A stretch of DNA of 64,000 nt from Amaranthus tricolor (Eukaryota; Streptophyta; Magnoliopsida; Caryophyllales; Amaranthaceae), in assembly GCF_026212465.1 (NCBI RefSeq), contig NC_080048.1, positions 37,166,375-37,230,374 on the forward strand, written 5' to 3'. Below, piece after piece: positions 27,301-37,699 of the stretch (positions are counted from its first letter, which is position 1; the number at the start of each line of letters is the position of its first letter). A program made the translations under genes and the position numbers. The notes beneath the pieces are model-generated. The model worked only from the letters and a program-made list of their open reading frames with translations, was not told the origin of the DNA and searched no databases.

Positions 27301-30300
27301 AACTCCATAATATTTTGAGGTCTCTTTTAACCCCAAATTATAATAATTAATCTGAAAAAAGTTCCTGATTTTCACATCCCCTATCCAAGTTAGTGTGCTT
27401 AGATTTGGGTACTTGTTTTATTTTGACTTGTAAAATTTATACACGAGAATTGAGTTTTTTTCTAGCACTGAAACTAACAACATTTGGGAATTGGATTTAT
27501 GTAATTTTCTACTCTGGAATTAGGCGTTTTTTTTAAAAAATATATATGGACTGAGGTAGTCTTTCTAAAACTATAGTGACCCTAAATCGGATCGACCGTT
27601 TCTAAACTGTTTTTTGGATGGCAAACCGGTGTAGTTGTTTTACCGGGCCGGTTTAAGTTTGGTTTAGGGCTGGGTCCATTGGCCACGCCACAATGTCTGT
27701 TATTGTTGGTTTTGGTGTTGGTTTAAATTACTACTTTATTTGGACTCTTTATTTCATCTCAAGTACTTGTGACGGTCCTTCGACTTTTCGACATGGTACG
27801 GATAATTAACACTATTTTGAACCAAACTTATGAAAGTTTTACACATAATCGCCAAGTTGGGCACTTGGTTATTTATGCACTTGACTTGGGCTCACGTACT
27901 CAAGTCAAAGAAGCAACAACAATGCTGAAGCTTTAATCTCAACAATATGGTGTGGTGACATTAACTTAAACAAGTCAGTGTGAGGGATCGTCACTAAAAA
28001 AGATTATACTTTATTTGCTTTTCTTTAATACTGATCTAGAACTTAGAAAATCTATTCTATGAAGTATGAGAAACATGGGTTATAATCATAATTTTTGATA
28101 AATTTAGTTCTATGTGGTACATATGATGTATGAAATATATTACAAATAGGAGCTGCAATTGATGATATTGCCGATTGTGGCAAGTCATTATGAGTTTAGC
28201 AATGTATAAAATAGGCAGCTGGACACTGAGGTCTGAGGCTCAAACTGCAGCCTGTTCTAATTCTTAGAAATGCCCTATTGAGATGTTTTGGATCTGGTGA
28301 TGGCTGCAATGATTTCATGTCCTCAACTTCTTTCTAGACACTATTAAATAATTTTAACCATTTTGCTTCAATTAGATTAGACGAGAGCACCTAACTTGTA
28401 TGACCCCCAATTGCCTTAGAACACCTTCCGCCTTTTAATACATTGGTAGAAACTGAAAAAAAAAATTGATCTAAGGCTGATATATATGATGCTTTTTTAT
28501 TGATTAGTTCATTCTAGTTAATTCCTCTAGTTATGTAAATCATGCCATCATAATCAATAACATTGTATGGAACATCGTATGTTACAAATACAGATGAATG
28601 TAAATTATGTCCATGGTTTTGCCTTGTTATGGTTTGCAGAGTCCAAGATTATTGCAAATCTGGATTTGGACCTCGCACAGTCATTATATGTGATCAGGTA
28701 TATACATCTTGCTCCATGAATAAATTTCTTTATGCAGTTTGCGATATTTATGGACTTAATGTTCACTGAATGTGTTTTCTACAGTGTGAAAAAGAGTATC
28801 ATGTAGGGTGTATGAGGGAGCAAAAGATGCAAAATTTAAAGGTCTAAACCATACCTTTCTTTATTGCCTTAGCAGAACTCTGAAGGCTGTCTAGCTTTTT
28901 AAGTTATCTTTCTATTGCAGGAGTTGCCAGTAGGGGATTGGTTTTGTTGCTCAGCTTGTGAAAGGATCAATTATTCTCTTAAAGAGTTGATGAAAGAGGG
29001 GGAGAAAACGTTGCCAGATTATCTCATTGATAGATTAAAGAAAAAGCTCATAGAAAAAGGTTCAAGTGGAGTCCATCTTGATGTAAGATGGAGGGTTTTG
29101 AATGGTAAGAAGTCTTATGTTGATGAGATACGAGCACAACTTGCAAAGGCTGTTTCTGTATTCCATGTGAGTTTTGTCTCCTTGTCTTCCCTTGTTCTTT
29201 CTTTTAAATCGTTTTAGCACTTATCTGCTCTTTCCTTTGTTTTCTCAACTTGTCAAACGTCTAAATGATACATACTTATATGTAAGCACTTGAAACAAAT
29301 ATATCATAGCCATCTAATTTCCATTTGTTACAATACATCTAATTTATATGTGAGCACTTGAAACAAATATATCATAAAACATGTAGTTTCCATTTGCTTT
29401 ATCATAAAACATCTAGATCCATTTGCTTGTCTGCTTTCTAATTTGGCTTGTTAATATGTTTCTATGTGATCTTTGACATTTGCACCTTATAGCTTTTTCC
29501 TTAATGTTTTCTTCTGTGGTTATGTCTGACTTATGCTTCTAGAGGTACAATAATGCCACAACTTTAATCCCAAAAGATTGGGGTTGGCTACATGAACCAA
29601 AATATCATATCTAATGGTCGTCTATATGGATTCTTTTTTTTTTTTTTTACATTTGTTTCGATTTTCAACCATCTCAACCTGTAAGTCTCAATCCTTAATA
29701 TCCTTTTTTAGCCTTGCTCTCCAAATCATCTTCGGCCTTCCCTACCCTCTTATTAAGTCCCTCAAGTTTAACTTTCTATCTTCCTTATCTGGTCGTTAAT
29801 ACCCCGTCTTTGCACATGCCCATACCATCCCAAACGATTCGCTTTCATCTTTTCCTCAAAATTTGCAACCCCTAGACCCTTATATCTTTGTTTCGAATTT
29901 TATCCCCTTAAGGTATGCCCACTCATCCACCGAAGGTTTTGCATCTCCGCTACTCCCATCTTCCTACTATGATCCTTTCTAAAAGCCTAATATTCCAATC
30001 CATATAGTAGCGCTGGTCTAATAGTTGTTCGAAAACTTGCCATCTAGCTATAGGGGCACACCTCGATCACATTATATCCCAGTAGCTGCTCCCATTTTTA
30101 ATACCCACACTTAATTCTATGCGTTACATTTTGTTCGTATCCCCGACGTTATTTGAGCATCCATTTGGAGCGGTTTTTTCCTCTTCAACTTTAAAATGTC
30201 TCTACTTATTTCATTTATGCTAAAGTGACACTTTCATGTACTTTGTCTTACTCTGACTTAATTTAAACCCTCGTGACTCTTACTCTTGTCTCCGTTGTTT

Positions 30301-31573
30301 GAACTTAGTATTTACACCCTCATTGGTCTCATCTACCAAAACAATGGCGTATAATAGAACTATAATAGCTGTTTCATTGTATGTATCTCAGGAGCAATTC
30401 GACCCAATCTGCTATGGTGAATTAAAGCAAGATCTTATCCCACACATGGTATATGGGTGAGTAAGATTACCTTCTCTTTGGCTTCTCTTTTTTCTCAAAA
30501 TGAAAAAAAAAAAAAAAAATCAGTCTTGCAACTTGCTTCTGTTGCTGCAGGAGAAATCTGAAGGATAAAGAGTTGAGAGGCATGTGTTGTGCAGTGATTA
30601 GTGTGGAGTGAGTATTTTTTTTCTCTTTTTTTTTGTGATTAGCCCTTTAGATGTTTTTCTTTTATTAAATCTCTTATTGCCTTTTTCTGCAGCTCCAAAA
30701 TTGTCTCGTCTGCTGTTTTTCGTGTATTTGGAAAGGAGGTTGTTGAAGTTCCTTTGGTCGCAACAAGTAAAAATAGTGAAGGAAAGGTGAGGACGCTATT
30801 CTCTGTTGAAATGTCTGATGTACCCAACCTTATCCTTGTTAATAACTAACAAAGCATTTTTTTCCGATTAACCTTTGGTAGCAAACGTCATGTGTAACTT
30901 CAGATAAATACATAGTGCACATGATATAAATCAAGCATAAATTGTGTATTTTGCCAAGATCTTATGACCTTATCTCTTCATGATATTTTGACATGCCACC
31001 TTATTGAATGTATGACTGGCATAAGTATAATGGGGCTTGTGATGTATAAAGATGACTTATGAAGAGGAAACAAACGATCACTGAACTGTACGGATTTTAA
31101 ATGTGGGAGGAGGATGTTGATTGCCTATGTACTTGTGTGGTGAATTATTTTTTTCTCAATTTTGTAGGGCTATTTCCAATGTCTATATTCTTGTATGGAG
31201 ACATTGTTCGAAGAGCTGGGTGTAAAGAAAATTCTACTGCCAGCTGCTGAGGAGACGACATCGCTGTGGATGAACAAATTTGGTTTCAATGAGATACCAA
31301 AAGTGGAGGTTAGGTTCCTAAAAATTGATACTCTCAAGTCTCACCCATCCGTAAATAATGTTTTAACTTCAACGCCTAGAGTAAAAATGCCGTAACTGCC
31401 ACTCCACCAGTATATACACCGGCTATATTTTGTCCCATGTTATTTTTCATTCAAAACAATCTTACCTTTTGCTTGTTTTCATACAGTTTGCTGATTTGAG
31501 TAAGCGTTACACTGTGATGAATTTTGACGGAACATCTATGCTGCATAAGCTGGTCCCTAGTTCTCAAACTTGA
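18329..31573 (+). CDS. PHD-finger protein with TPL-binding-type modules and GNAT-like C-terminus
   Basis: Probable nuclear chromatin reader of the plant IDM1/ROS4-related class (acyl-CoA N-acyltransferase with RING/FYVE/PHD finger). Eighteen exons join in frame: 18329-18781, 19044-19127, 19742-19946, 20050-20158, 22601-22693, 22775-22856, 23159-23218, 23299-23351, 24909-25075, 26412-26625, 28640-28697, 28785-28841, 28921-29166, 30392-30456, 30551-30607, 30693-30786, 31168-31308, 31487-31573. They encode 774 residues. The N-terminus is acidic and charged, with [11 protein letters not shown], possibly a SUMO-interacting motif. A first module [19 protein letters not shown] is at about 170-200. 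A second, [19 protein letters not shown], is at about 355-375. A PHD finger (C-x2-C from 414, then CCDGC, FHLEC, WYCKYC) ends near 458. A second Cys-rich finger spans about 503-560. The C-terminus carries [39 protein letters not shown] and FDGTSML, the acetyltransferase-fold signature. IDM1 itself is larger (about 1,190 residues). Catalytic activity is unproven. Confidence 0.9.
24423..24615 (-). mobile_element. tRNA-derived SINE-like element in an intron of the PHD gene
   Basis: On the minus strand the element starts near GTACTTTGGGCTCACTTGGT, whose GGGCTCACTTGGTAGA resembles a tRNA A box. About 45 bases later GGTCAAGAGTTCGAAATTC resembles a B box. The box spacing fits a pol III promoter of a plant SINE. 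The 3' end is not clear and no target-site duplication was found. Confidence 0.45.
25857..26110 (-). mobile_element. RTE LINE 3' UTR fragment, antisense in intron 9 of the PHD gene
   Basis: On the minus strand the fragment ends with GGTTCATGTAGCC...GGGACTAAGGCTTTGG, the conserved terminus of one plant RTE subfamily. The region just upstream matches 29595-29800 base for base in many phrases ('accatctcarcctrtaa', 'ctaccttc'). Only the untranslated 3' part is present. It lies against the direction of the host gene. Confidence 0.65.
26143..26159. repeat. G17 homopolymer
   Basis: Seventeen consecutive G lie on the plus strand within intron 9 of the PHD gene. This is unusual in such AT-rich surroundings. 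It lies just beyond the antisense RTE fragment. In the transcript it could form intermolecular G-quadruplexes, or it may partly reflect sequencing uncertainty. Confidence 0.85.
29535..30370 (-). mobile_element. RTE LINE, 3' third with remnants of reverse transcriptase, antisense in intron 13 of the PHD gene
   Basis: Read on the minus strand from 30350: YAIVLVDET is a mutated YxDD catalytic box of the RTE reverse transcriptase. Later come [47 protein letters not shown], then the 3' UTR and the terminus GGTTCATGTAGCCAACCCCA..GGGATTAAAG near 29545. The YxDD box has lost its aspartates and many stops and frameshifts interrupt the frame, so it is dead. It accounts for most of the 1.2-kb intron between exons 13 and 14. 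Confidence 0.8.
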
Positions 31574-32106
31574 TCTTTCGAGAAAGGCTGCTCGAGGATC
31601 AAAATCGAACTTTTGGTGGATATTTTTGTATACATTGTATAGTTTTGACTTTGCACAGGCAAATTAGACCCCAAGAATTGGGAAGATTGAAACTACAATC
31701 AGTTAGAACAGTAGAACCGAAATATATGCACTAGCAAGTAGCAACTAGCTAGTTTCAGAAAGATATAGGATTACATTTTTTCCGCGGCGAAGCTCCTAAA
31801 GGCGTTTTCGTGTAAAACTTGCAGCAACTTTTGAAAGGCAGTTTTGCAAACTGCCACATATATTTGTACATAGTAGATTTTTAGTTTCTTTTGATAGTAA
31901 ACTTTTGTGATGGCTTCCTTGTCAACTGGATTTCCGTTGCGTAATGCTGCATTTGGTGCTTTTTTACGTGGTATGTTTCGATCCGACTGATTGTATGATT
32001 TTTCTGGTTCGTGTGAGCCATCAGGACTTCCTCCTGAAATTTTTTTACTCATCACCGACCATTTATTGCGAGAGAAATTCTCAAACCCATGTCTGTTCAC
32101 GAGGGT

Positions 32107-32281
32107 ATGTCTCTATGAGGAGTTAGGATCCTCTCCATTATTCAATCTAGTGGCTAGAATTGTTTGATGGAGGTTAAAATGAGGGATTTAAACATTTAGT
32201 TTTTTTTATTTAAAATAGGTGTCAAAATCCTAATATGAGTAATAGAGAAAAGTAATAGAGAGGATCCTAATACCTCTATAG
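32107..32281. mobile_element. Small MITE-like fold-back element
   Basis: The left end includes GAGGAGTTAGGATCCTCTCC. The right end, read in reverse, includes GAGGTATTAGGATCCTCTCT. These give terminal inverted repeats of about 25-30 bases around roughly 115 bp of AT-rich DNA. There is no coding capacity. The bases immediately outside are CTAT on the left and ATAG on the right. This continues the inverted symmetry, so no target duplication can be read with certainty. Confidence 0.6.
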
Positions 32282-32318
32282 GGAGTATCTACTAGCCTCT
32301 ATAGGGAGTATCTACTAG
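32273..32318 (+). repeat. Tandem duplication of a 23-bp unit
   Basis: Two perfect adjacent copies of a 23-base unit beginning CCTCTATAGGGAGT and ending CTACTAG lie at the right edge of the fold-back element at 32107-32281. This looks like a local replication or excision-repair duplication. Confidence 0.9.
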
Positions 32319-32711
32319 TATCGTTTATATTCATCATTCAAGTGATCGTATTTATGACGCTTGTACTTGCCTTCTATCCATTTAATTTCCACCTTGTAGA
32401 CTAGTACTCCCTCCTATTAGAATTGCAGTATTTACTTTTAAAAACTCTTACATTAATTTGTGTAATATTGCAATTTCAATGGAATAGATGAGTATGTTTT
32501 ATTATGTGTGTTTAAATTCAATGGAGTTTTACATTTATATCTATGCTTACAGATTTTAGCCAAGATGGATTCAATGATGTGATGAGATAAATAAAATAAG
32601 ATTTAAGGTTCTCTCCATATTATTCGCAAATTTATTATATTCTAACCGATTAAACATTATTAATTTTCATAGATAATTAAATCGCTACATATCAAACTAC
32701 TACAATAGTAT

Positions 32712-33010
32712 ACTCCTTCCGTTTCATGATGAAGTTTTCACAAGGAATGTTTATGAAAATAAAAAAAAAATCTTTTAGATAATGGAAATACTATATTATT
32801 TTATATAAATTTGATGGAGGTAAAGAAAAAATGGGAATCATAAACATTAAAAAAATATTTAAAAAAAAGGTAAAATATGGAGATCACAATTCACAAGTAA
32901 TAAAAAAACATATTTAAAAAGCTACTGGAAAATATATGAGGACTTTAAGGAATATAAAAATATTTAAATAAAATTAGTGGATGACATGTGAAATCATAAA
33001 CATTATTATG
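32712..33010. mobile_element. MITE with 'actccttccgtttc' end (copy 1)
   Basis: The left end ACTCCTTCCGTTTCATGATG is followed by 'cacaaggaatgttyayg', 'aatcttttagata', 'aaatttgatggagg' and a block of 'gggaatcataaacattaa'. All of these recur in order at 53577-53882 inside PP5. The 'ctccctccgt' type of end is typical of Stowaway-like elements. I did not find a mirrored right end, so the 3' border is approximate. Confidence 0.55.
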
Positions 33011-33446
33011 AGAAGATTAATTGAAGCACTAAAGATGGGAAGTAAAAATTTGTTACGGTGGTAGTAAGGGTCATATATAGGAATCATTAAAGTAAATTCA
33101 AGCAGCTTCATTTTCAAATTTCAAATAGGATTTTCTTTATTTAAATAGTTTACGTTGCAAAACCGCCCTTAAATCCTACACAGACCATCCGAATCCTAAA
33201 ATAATTCGTACAATTTCCAACATATTTCTCCTCTTGCTTTTCTCTCTCCTCCTTCTGGTACGCACCTCTTTTCTCTCTCTTAACTTTTTTGATAAATTTG
33301 ATTCCGTTATTCGATTGCTTCTTTTCTTTACTTCATTATTGATGTTGATTATTGTTTTCTTGATCACTGATATATGATTTAATTTTGTGTTTGATCGAAA
33401 ACCCTAGTATAGAAAGTCAAGCTTAAAGATTTGATTGCTGAATAAC

Positions 33447-33645
33447 ATGGTTCAGATTCAGTACTCCGAAAAGTACGTCGACGATACTTATGAGTACAGG
33501 TTTGTTTTCATTTTTCAATCTCTTGAAAAAAATTTCGGATTAGGGTTTTTGCAAGGAATTATTTGATTATGTTTTCGTAATTTCAGGCATGTTGTTCTTC
33601 CAGCTGAAGTTGCCAAACTTCTCCCAAAGAACCGCCTTCTTTCTG

Positions 33646-33683
<38 letters not shown>

Positions 33684-36385
33684 CCTGATTTTGATTACTA
33701 TATTTTCTTTTCCTTTCACTTCATTTGATGCTATTTTTAAATTGCTTGTTTTTCAAGGTAATTCTTGAAAACAATGATATATTAGAGTTCAAACAATGCC
33801 TTTCAAACTCCAATATTGCCAAGATCGAGTGTATGAAGTTTAGTGACAAACAAATTACGCTATCAATGATATCGACGTTTGTAAGAGAAAGTAAAGCAAT
33901 AAAATGACACAAAGATTTAACGAGGTTCACCCAACTAAGGCTACGTCCTCCGTTGTGTAGTATCTCTTATATTATCAAAAGGAGTTCAAAGAACTCTCAA
34001 ATATAGAGAATTAAGAAGAGATATGAGATATAGGCTAGTGTTTGGCTTGGGGTGTATTTTGTGGATCATTACAATGTGAGTATGAGAGCTCTATATATAG
34101 TACTAGATACAAGAATATCAATAGCTCACTTGAATACATAGTTAATATTGAGTAATGAATAATATGAAATAACTCCAATAATTTGAAAGGTCGAAAATCA
34201 GCATTCCATGCACGTCAGACGATCCCCTCGACCGGATCAGAAGCTCGCTCGGTCGAGCAGCTGGGTCGAGCGAGCATCAGCTGCATTCTGGAGCATTCTG
34301 TCTGACCGCTCGACCTATCAATATGGCTCGCTCGGTCGAGCGGGTAGGTCGAGCGACCTCTCTGCTTCCTCTGTCAGAATTCTGATCGAGCTACAATAAA
34401 TCAAACCCTTTCTACTTCTTCATTAATCTTCATTAACACCCATAATTCTTCATGAATACTCTCCACATAATTACACCCATTTGGTTTCCACAAAATCAAG
34501 AGTCACACACACGAATACACACTTCAATTGTGCACTCAAGTCACACCAATCACAACAATTCTGATTAAAAATTGGATTTAAAAATGTCACTTGTATCATC
34601 TCCAAACAGCTAAAGAGATTGCTGCTTATCTTTTGAGATTTTGTTGAAAGAATGATATTTGACAGTGAGATTATTCTCTTATACTGAAGCATCCATATGA
34701 GAGAGGTTTGATTGATTTTGAATATGTTAGGGCTAAGTAGCTAATAATCTAGAGTTTAGGTGCCACAAACTATATTTGCACATAAAGTCAAGGCATGAAC
34801 AATTTGAGCTGTAAACATGAACAAGAAACAAATAAAAATGAACAATAAAAGCAAAGAGTAACAAAAGAAAGAACACAACAATTTGTGAGATGGAAAAATC
34901 TTTCAACTTAATCACTTGAAGACTATAAAATATATCCAAACAAGGGGAAGCCTATCCTATATATGGATGCTTGAGTATGAGAGATTACAAAAACTTCTTT
35001 CTAATCTCACACTCAAAACCCTTAAGAGTCGTAGTGTTTAATCTTATTCCAATCTTCCCTTTTGTGGCTATTGATCCTTTTATACAATCGCTCTCCAAAC
35101 CCTAAGTGAAGCTCTCTCCAACTTTAAGATATAAGGACTTAATGTATGTATAGGGGATGAAGAGAATCGGGACTTCGCAACGTTTCCATAGTCATTCTCA
35201 CTTGCTCGCTTGAGCAAGCTCAACAAAGTACATTGCAACCGCTACAAATCTCTTATACACCCCATCCTATTAGATACATCAACCATAAGATAAGATCACC
35301 AATGCATACTACTCCCTTCAAATTGCCCCATTTACATTTTGCACTTATCCAAAGCATTTTCAATTCGAAATATCTCTAATTGTGCATAATTATAAATTAT
35401 AATAAATTGATATTGATAAAATTTCATTGAAACGAATCAAATAAGATATCTTTTGACAATGTTTTAATTTATAGATTAAGTATAAACTATATATTTAGAA
35501 TGATCGATGAATAGTGTAAAAAAAGCAAATGAGACAATTGCTCTGCATTGGAGGGAGTACAATGCATCCGGCCAATCTACCAAGATAAATTATTGAGTCA
35601 CACTCAGAATTGGTAGCACTTTGTATTTTGTTCATTTGATATTGGACTGGTTTGAAGTATGAGTTGATGATTTGAAATGAAATTTTCATTTTTTTCAATT
35701 ATAGAGGACTTGATTATCCAAAGAATGTAATTGAGCTGAATGATGTGAATGAGTTGAAGAAGTTGTGTTTATTTGAGTTATTTTCATTATTTCACGCGTT
35801 GCGCCTGGTGCGCCTCCTCATTGGTCTGGGTAATCAACAATTGTTTTTTGTTTGAAAAAGAAATAGAACTTGAAACCCAAATTCACTTAAATATGAAGTT
35901 AGAGAAGCCCTTGCTTATGGGCTATAGTAGTGTTCATTGTAATAATAATTAATGTTTTGAAGCTTGTTGTTATTATAATATGATTGTCATGTTGTTTATA
36001 GTATTATATGATTTTAAGCTTTTTACAGAAAAAGTGTGCCTAACTAGAACCAGCTCGCCCCTTCACCCTGCACTTTGTGCCTAGAGTCTAAGAACCTTTT
36101 GTGCCTTAGTGCACCTTGCGTTTTTTAAAATTAAGACTTGAACTGAATGATGTGTGAATGAATCAAGGAATTTTAGTTTGTTTAAATTATTTTTCATTCC
36201 TGTTTTTATGTGGATAAGTTTTTGGTTGATTCTAAATTGTTAATACGTTGGGTGATTTCTAGAATGAATGGCGTGCAATTGGAGTTCAGCAGAGTCGTGG
36301 TTGGGTGCACTATGCCATCCACCGCCCTGAGCCACACATTATGTTGTTCAGGAGGCCACTCAACTACCAGCAGCAGCAACAGTAG
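33447..36385 (+). CDS. CKS1: Cyclin-dependent kinase regulatory subunit, CKS1
   Basis: This is a small adaptor that binds CDK-cyclin complexes and docks phosphorylated substrates in cell-cycle control. Exons 33447-33499, 33587-33647 and 36263-36385 (53, 61, 123 nt) join in frame to 78 residues. The family signature is complete: YSEKY (6-10), EYRHVVLP (16-23), then [18 protein letters not shown] (39-56), the hinge HRPEPH (58-63) and MLFRRPLNY. The anion-pocket residues corresponding to human K11, R20, S51, W54 and R71 are all present (K9, R18, S49, W52, R69 here). Plant CKS proteins usually run 83-90 residues. This one stops at TAG right after a run of five Gln, and an open frame continues beyond for about 20 codons. 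Residues 2 and 11 are both Val. Intron 2 is 2.6 kb, begins with a 35-T run and carries LTR-like insertions. Confidence 0.95.
33649..33683 (+). repeat. T35 homopolymer immediately after a CKS1 splice donor
   Basis: Exon 2 ends GAG at 33647. The intron begins G at 33648 and then has 35 T. The donor is therefore GAG/GTTTTT, which lacks the usual A-A-G at intron positions 3-5. Confidence 0.9.
33770..34460. repeat. LTR-like insertion in CKS1 intron 2
   Basis: The stretch contains 'atttaacgaggttcaccc', 'ctacgtcctccgttg', a TATA-like 'gctctatatatag' near 34090, and a GC-rich patch (34205-34375) made of repeated 'ctcgctcggtcgagc'-type words. These fit a plant Ty1/copia-type solo LTR or a remnant of one. 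The internal region is absent and the ends are not clearly defined. Confidence 0.45.
34740..35300. repeat. Second LTR-like fragment in CKS1 intron 2
   Basis: It contains 'gtgagatggaaaaatctttc', 'ggggaagcctatcct', 'cttgctcgcttgagcaagctc' and other phrases in the same general order as the LTR-like segments at 0.9 and 33.8 kb. No ends were established. It is probably a related but older insertion. Confidence 0.35.
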
Positions 36386-37443
36386 GGGAATCGAGCTCAA
36401 GGCATCATGGCTAACCGAAAAGAAGAAGCCACTACAACACTGTTATAGATCATTTCTAATACTCTAGAAATGATGCATTAATGCACTTATCATGAAGCAT
36501 AGTTCAAAAATATTTAGGTGTTGTGAGTTAGTAACAATTATTATGGCATCAAGCAGTATCCTTTCAAACAAATTGGGCCATCTAAAACTTGATAAAAATA
36601 CATATCTTTTTGCTCTCTTTTCTGAAAATGTTGTGCAACTGTTACTAGCTGTTTACCCATCAATGGCTATCGTCTTATATTTGATGTTGGTGTAGTTTTT
36701 GTGTTATTGTCACAATTCTTTCCGTCACCTTTTGGTTGGCTGTGTCCGAATCTGCGTACGCTTTTGTCATCAAATTTGAGTTTGATAGTTTGGTGCGGTT
36801 TTACTTGTGACTGCAGGGTGGACATCTCTGGATTACCTGAATGATAGCGTCTTCTTGATTCTTATGACTTGCTAAGGCTGTGTTTTTTCTAAAGGAGATA
36901 CTCTGCGGATTGTTTATGTTTTCTTGTTTTCAGCTGTCCAGTCGTATAAATCTTGCGTGCTGCAATGTCTTGATGTTAAATCCCAACAAGAATAGACTTA
37001 CAATAATAATAATGTCAAAGTCTTAATCTCAAGAGATTAGTGTTATGAACCAATATAACTTGACCTGTGTTGTTGTGTTCGTTTCCTTGTTCTTCTACAA
37101 TCAAGCAATAATATATAGGCTGTATGTACTCAGAGAATTTTATTATGGAAAAAGCAGTTGGAATTTTTTCAATTATTATCTTAAAGTGATCAATTAGAGA
37201 CATAAGTTAATTACATTGGCTCGTCTTATGGTGAAATAGTCTTATACAAGACTTGTTGGTTTATTTTTGACATAGACTAAGGAGTTGGGTATAATGGATT
37301 AACTTAGTGCGGCATTTTAAAAATAAGAAAGAATTTAGTGATAAAAGTGGTAGTATCATATCTAAAAATAAAAATGAGGTACATTCATTTGAATAGAATA
37401 AAGTAAAAATAGGAAAGATTGAGTGGTACGAGAGTATTTAAAA

Positions 37444-37699
37444 AGAAAAAATTACCATGGATAATATAATTTTTTGCTTATTTTCCTACAATAATACCAA
37501 CTTTTGATTAACTATGAATAAAATCAAATTATAGGAGATTATATGACAAAAAAATTAGTAAATTAGCTAATAAATTAAAGTTGGTACTATTATTCTAGGA
37601 AAAAACGCCACTAAGTTGATGTTATTCATAATTAATTAAAAGTTGATATTATTGTAGGAAAATTAATAAAATTTTGTATTATTCTTGATAATTTTTCCT
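37444..37699. mobile_element. MITE, family with AGGAAAAATTA termini (copy 2)
   Basis: Left end AGAAAAAATTACCATGGATA. The right end, read in reverse, is AGGAAAAATTATCAAGAATA. Inner phrases 'caataataccaacttttgat' and 'aggagattatatgacaaaaa' match the copy at 7696-7992, partly in inverted order because the element is largely palindromic. It is shorter than copy 1 by about 40 bases and non-coding. Confidence 0.75.

Larger units (their letters stand above)
31574..33446. other. 3' flank of the PHD gene and 5' leader of CKS1
   Basis: Positions 31574 to about 32100 should contain the PHD-gene 3' UTR. An antisense ORF at 31771-32097 has a plausible amino-acid mix but no ATG at its far end and no family I know. 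Small transposon remnants follow (32107-32281, 32712-33010). A CKS1 leader is suggested by a pyrimidine-rich stretch ending CCTTCTG/GTACGC at 33257, then an acceptor ACCCTAG at 33401-33407. That would make a 5'-UTR intron of about 150 bp. Confidence 0.5.

Noticed and set aside
31309..31395. Read-through of PHD exon 17 to an in-frame stop
   Set aside because: The extension [10 protein letters not shown]... has no family similarity, while splicing at 31308 to 31487 restores the conserved FDGTSML ending. It could be a minor retained-intron form.
31771..32100. 109-codon minus-strand ORF behind the PHD gene
   Set aside because: It begins with GTG rather than ATG, matches no family I know, and overlaps the expected 3' UTR of the PHD gene. 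Its composition is not implausible, so it is mentioned in the flank entry but not called a gene.
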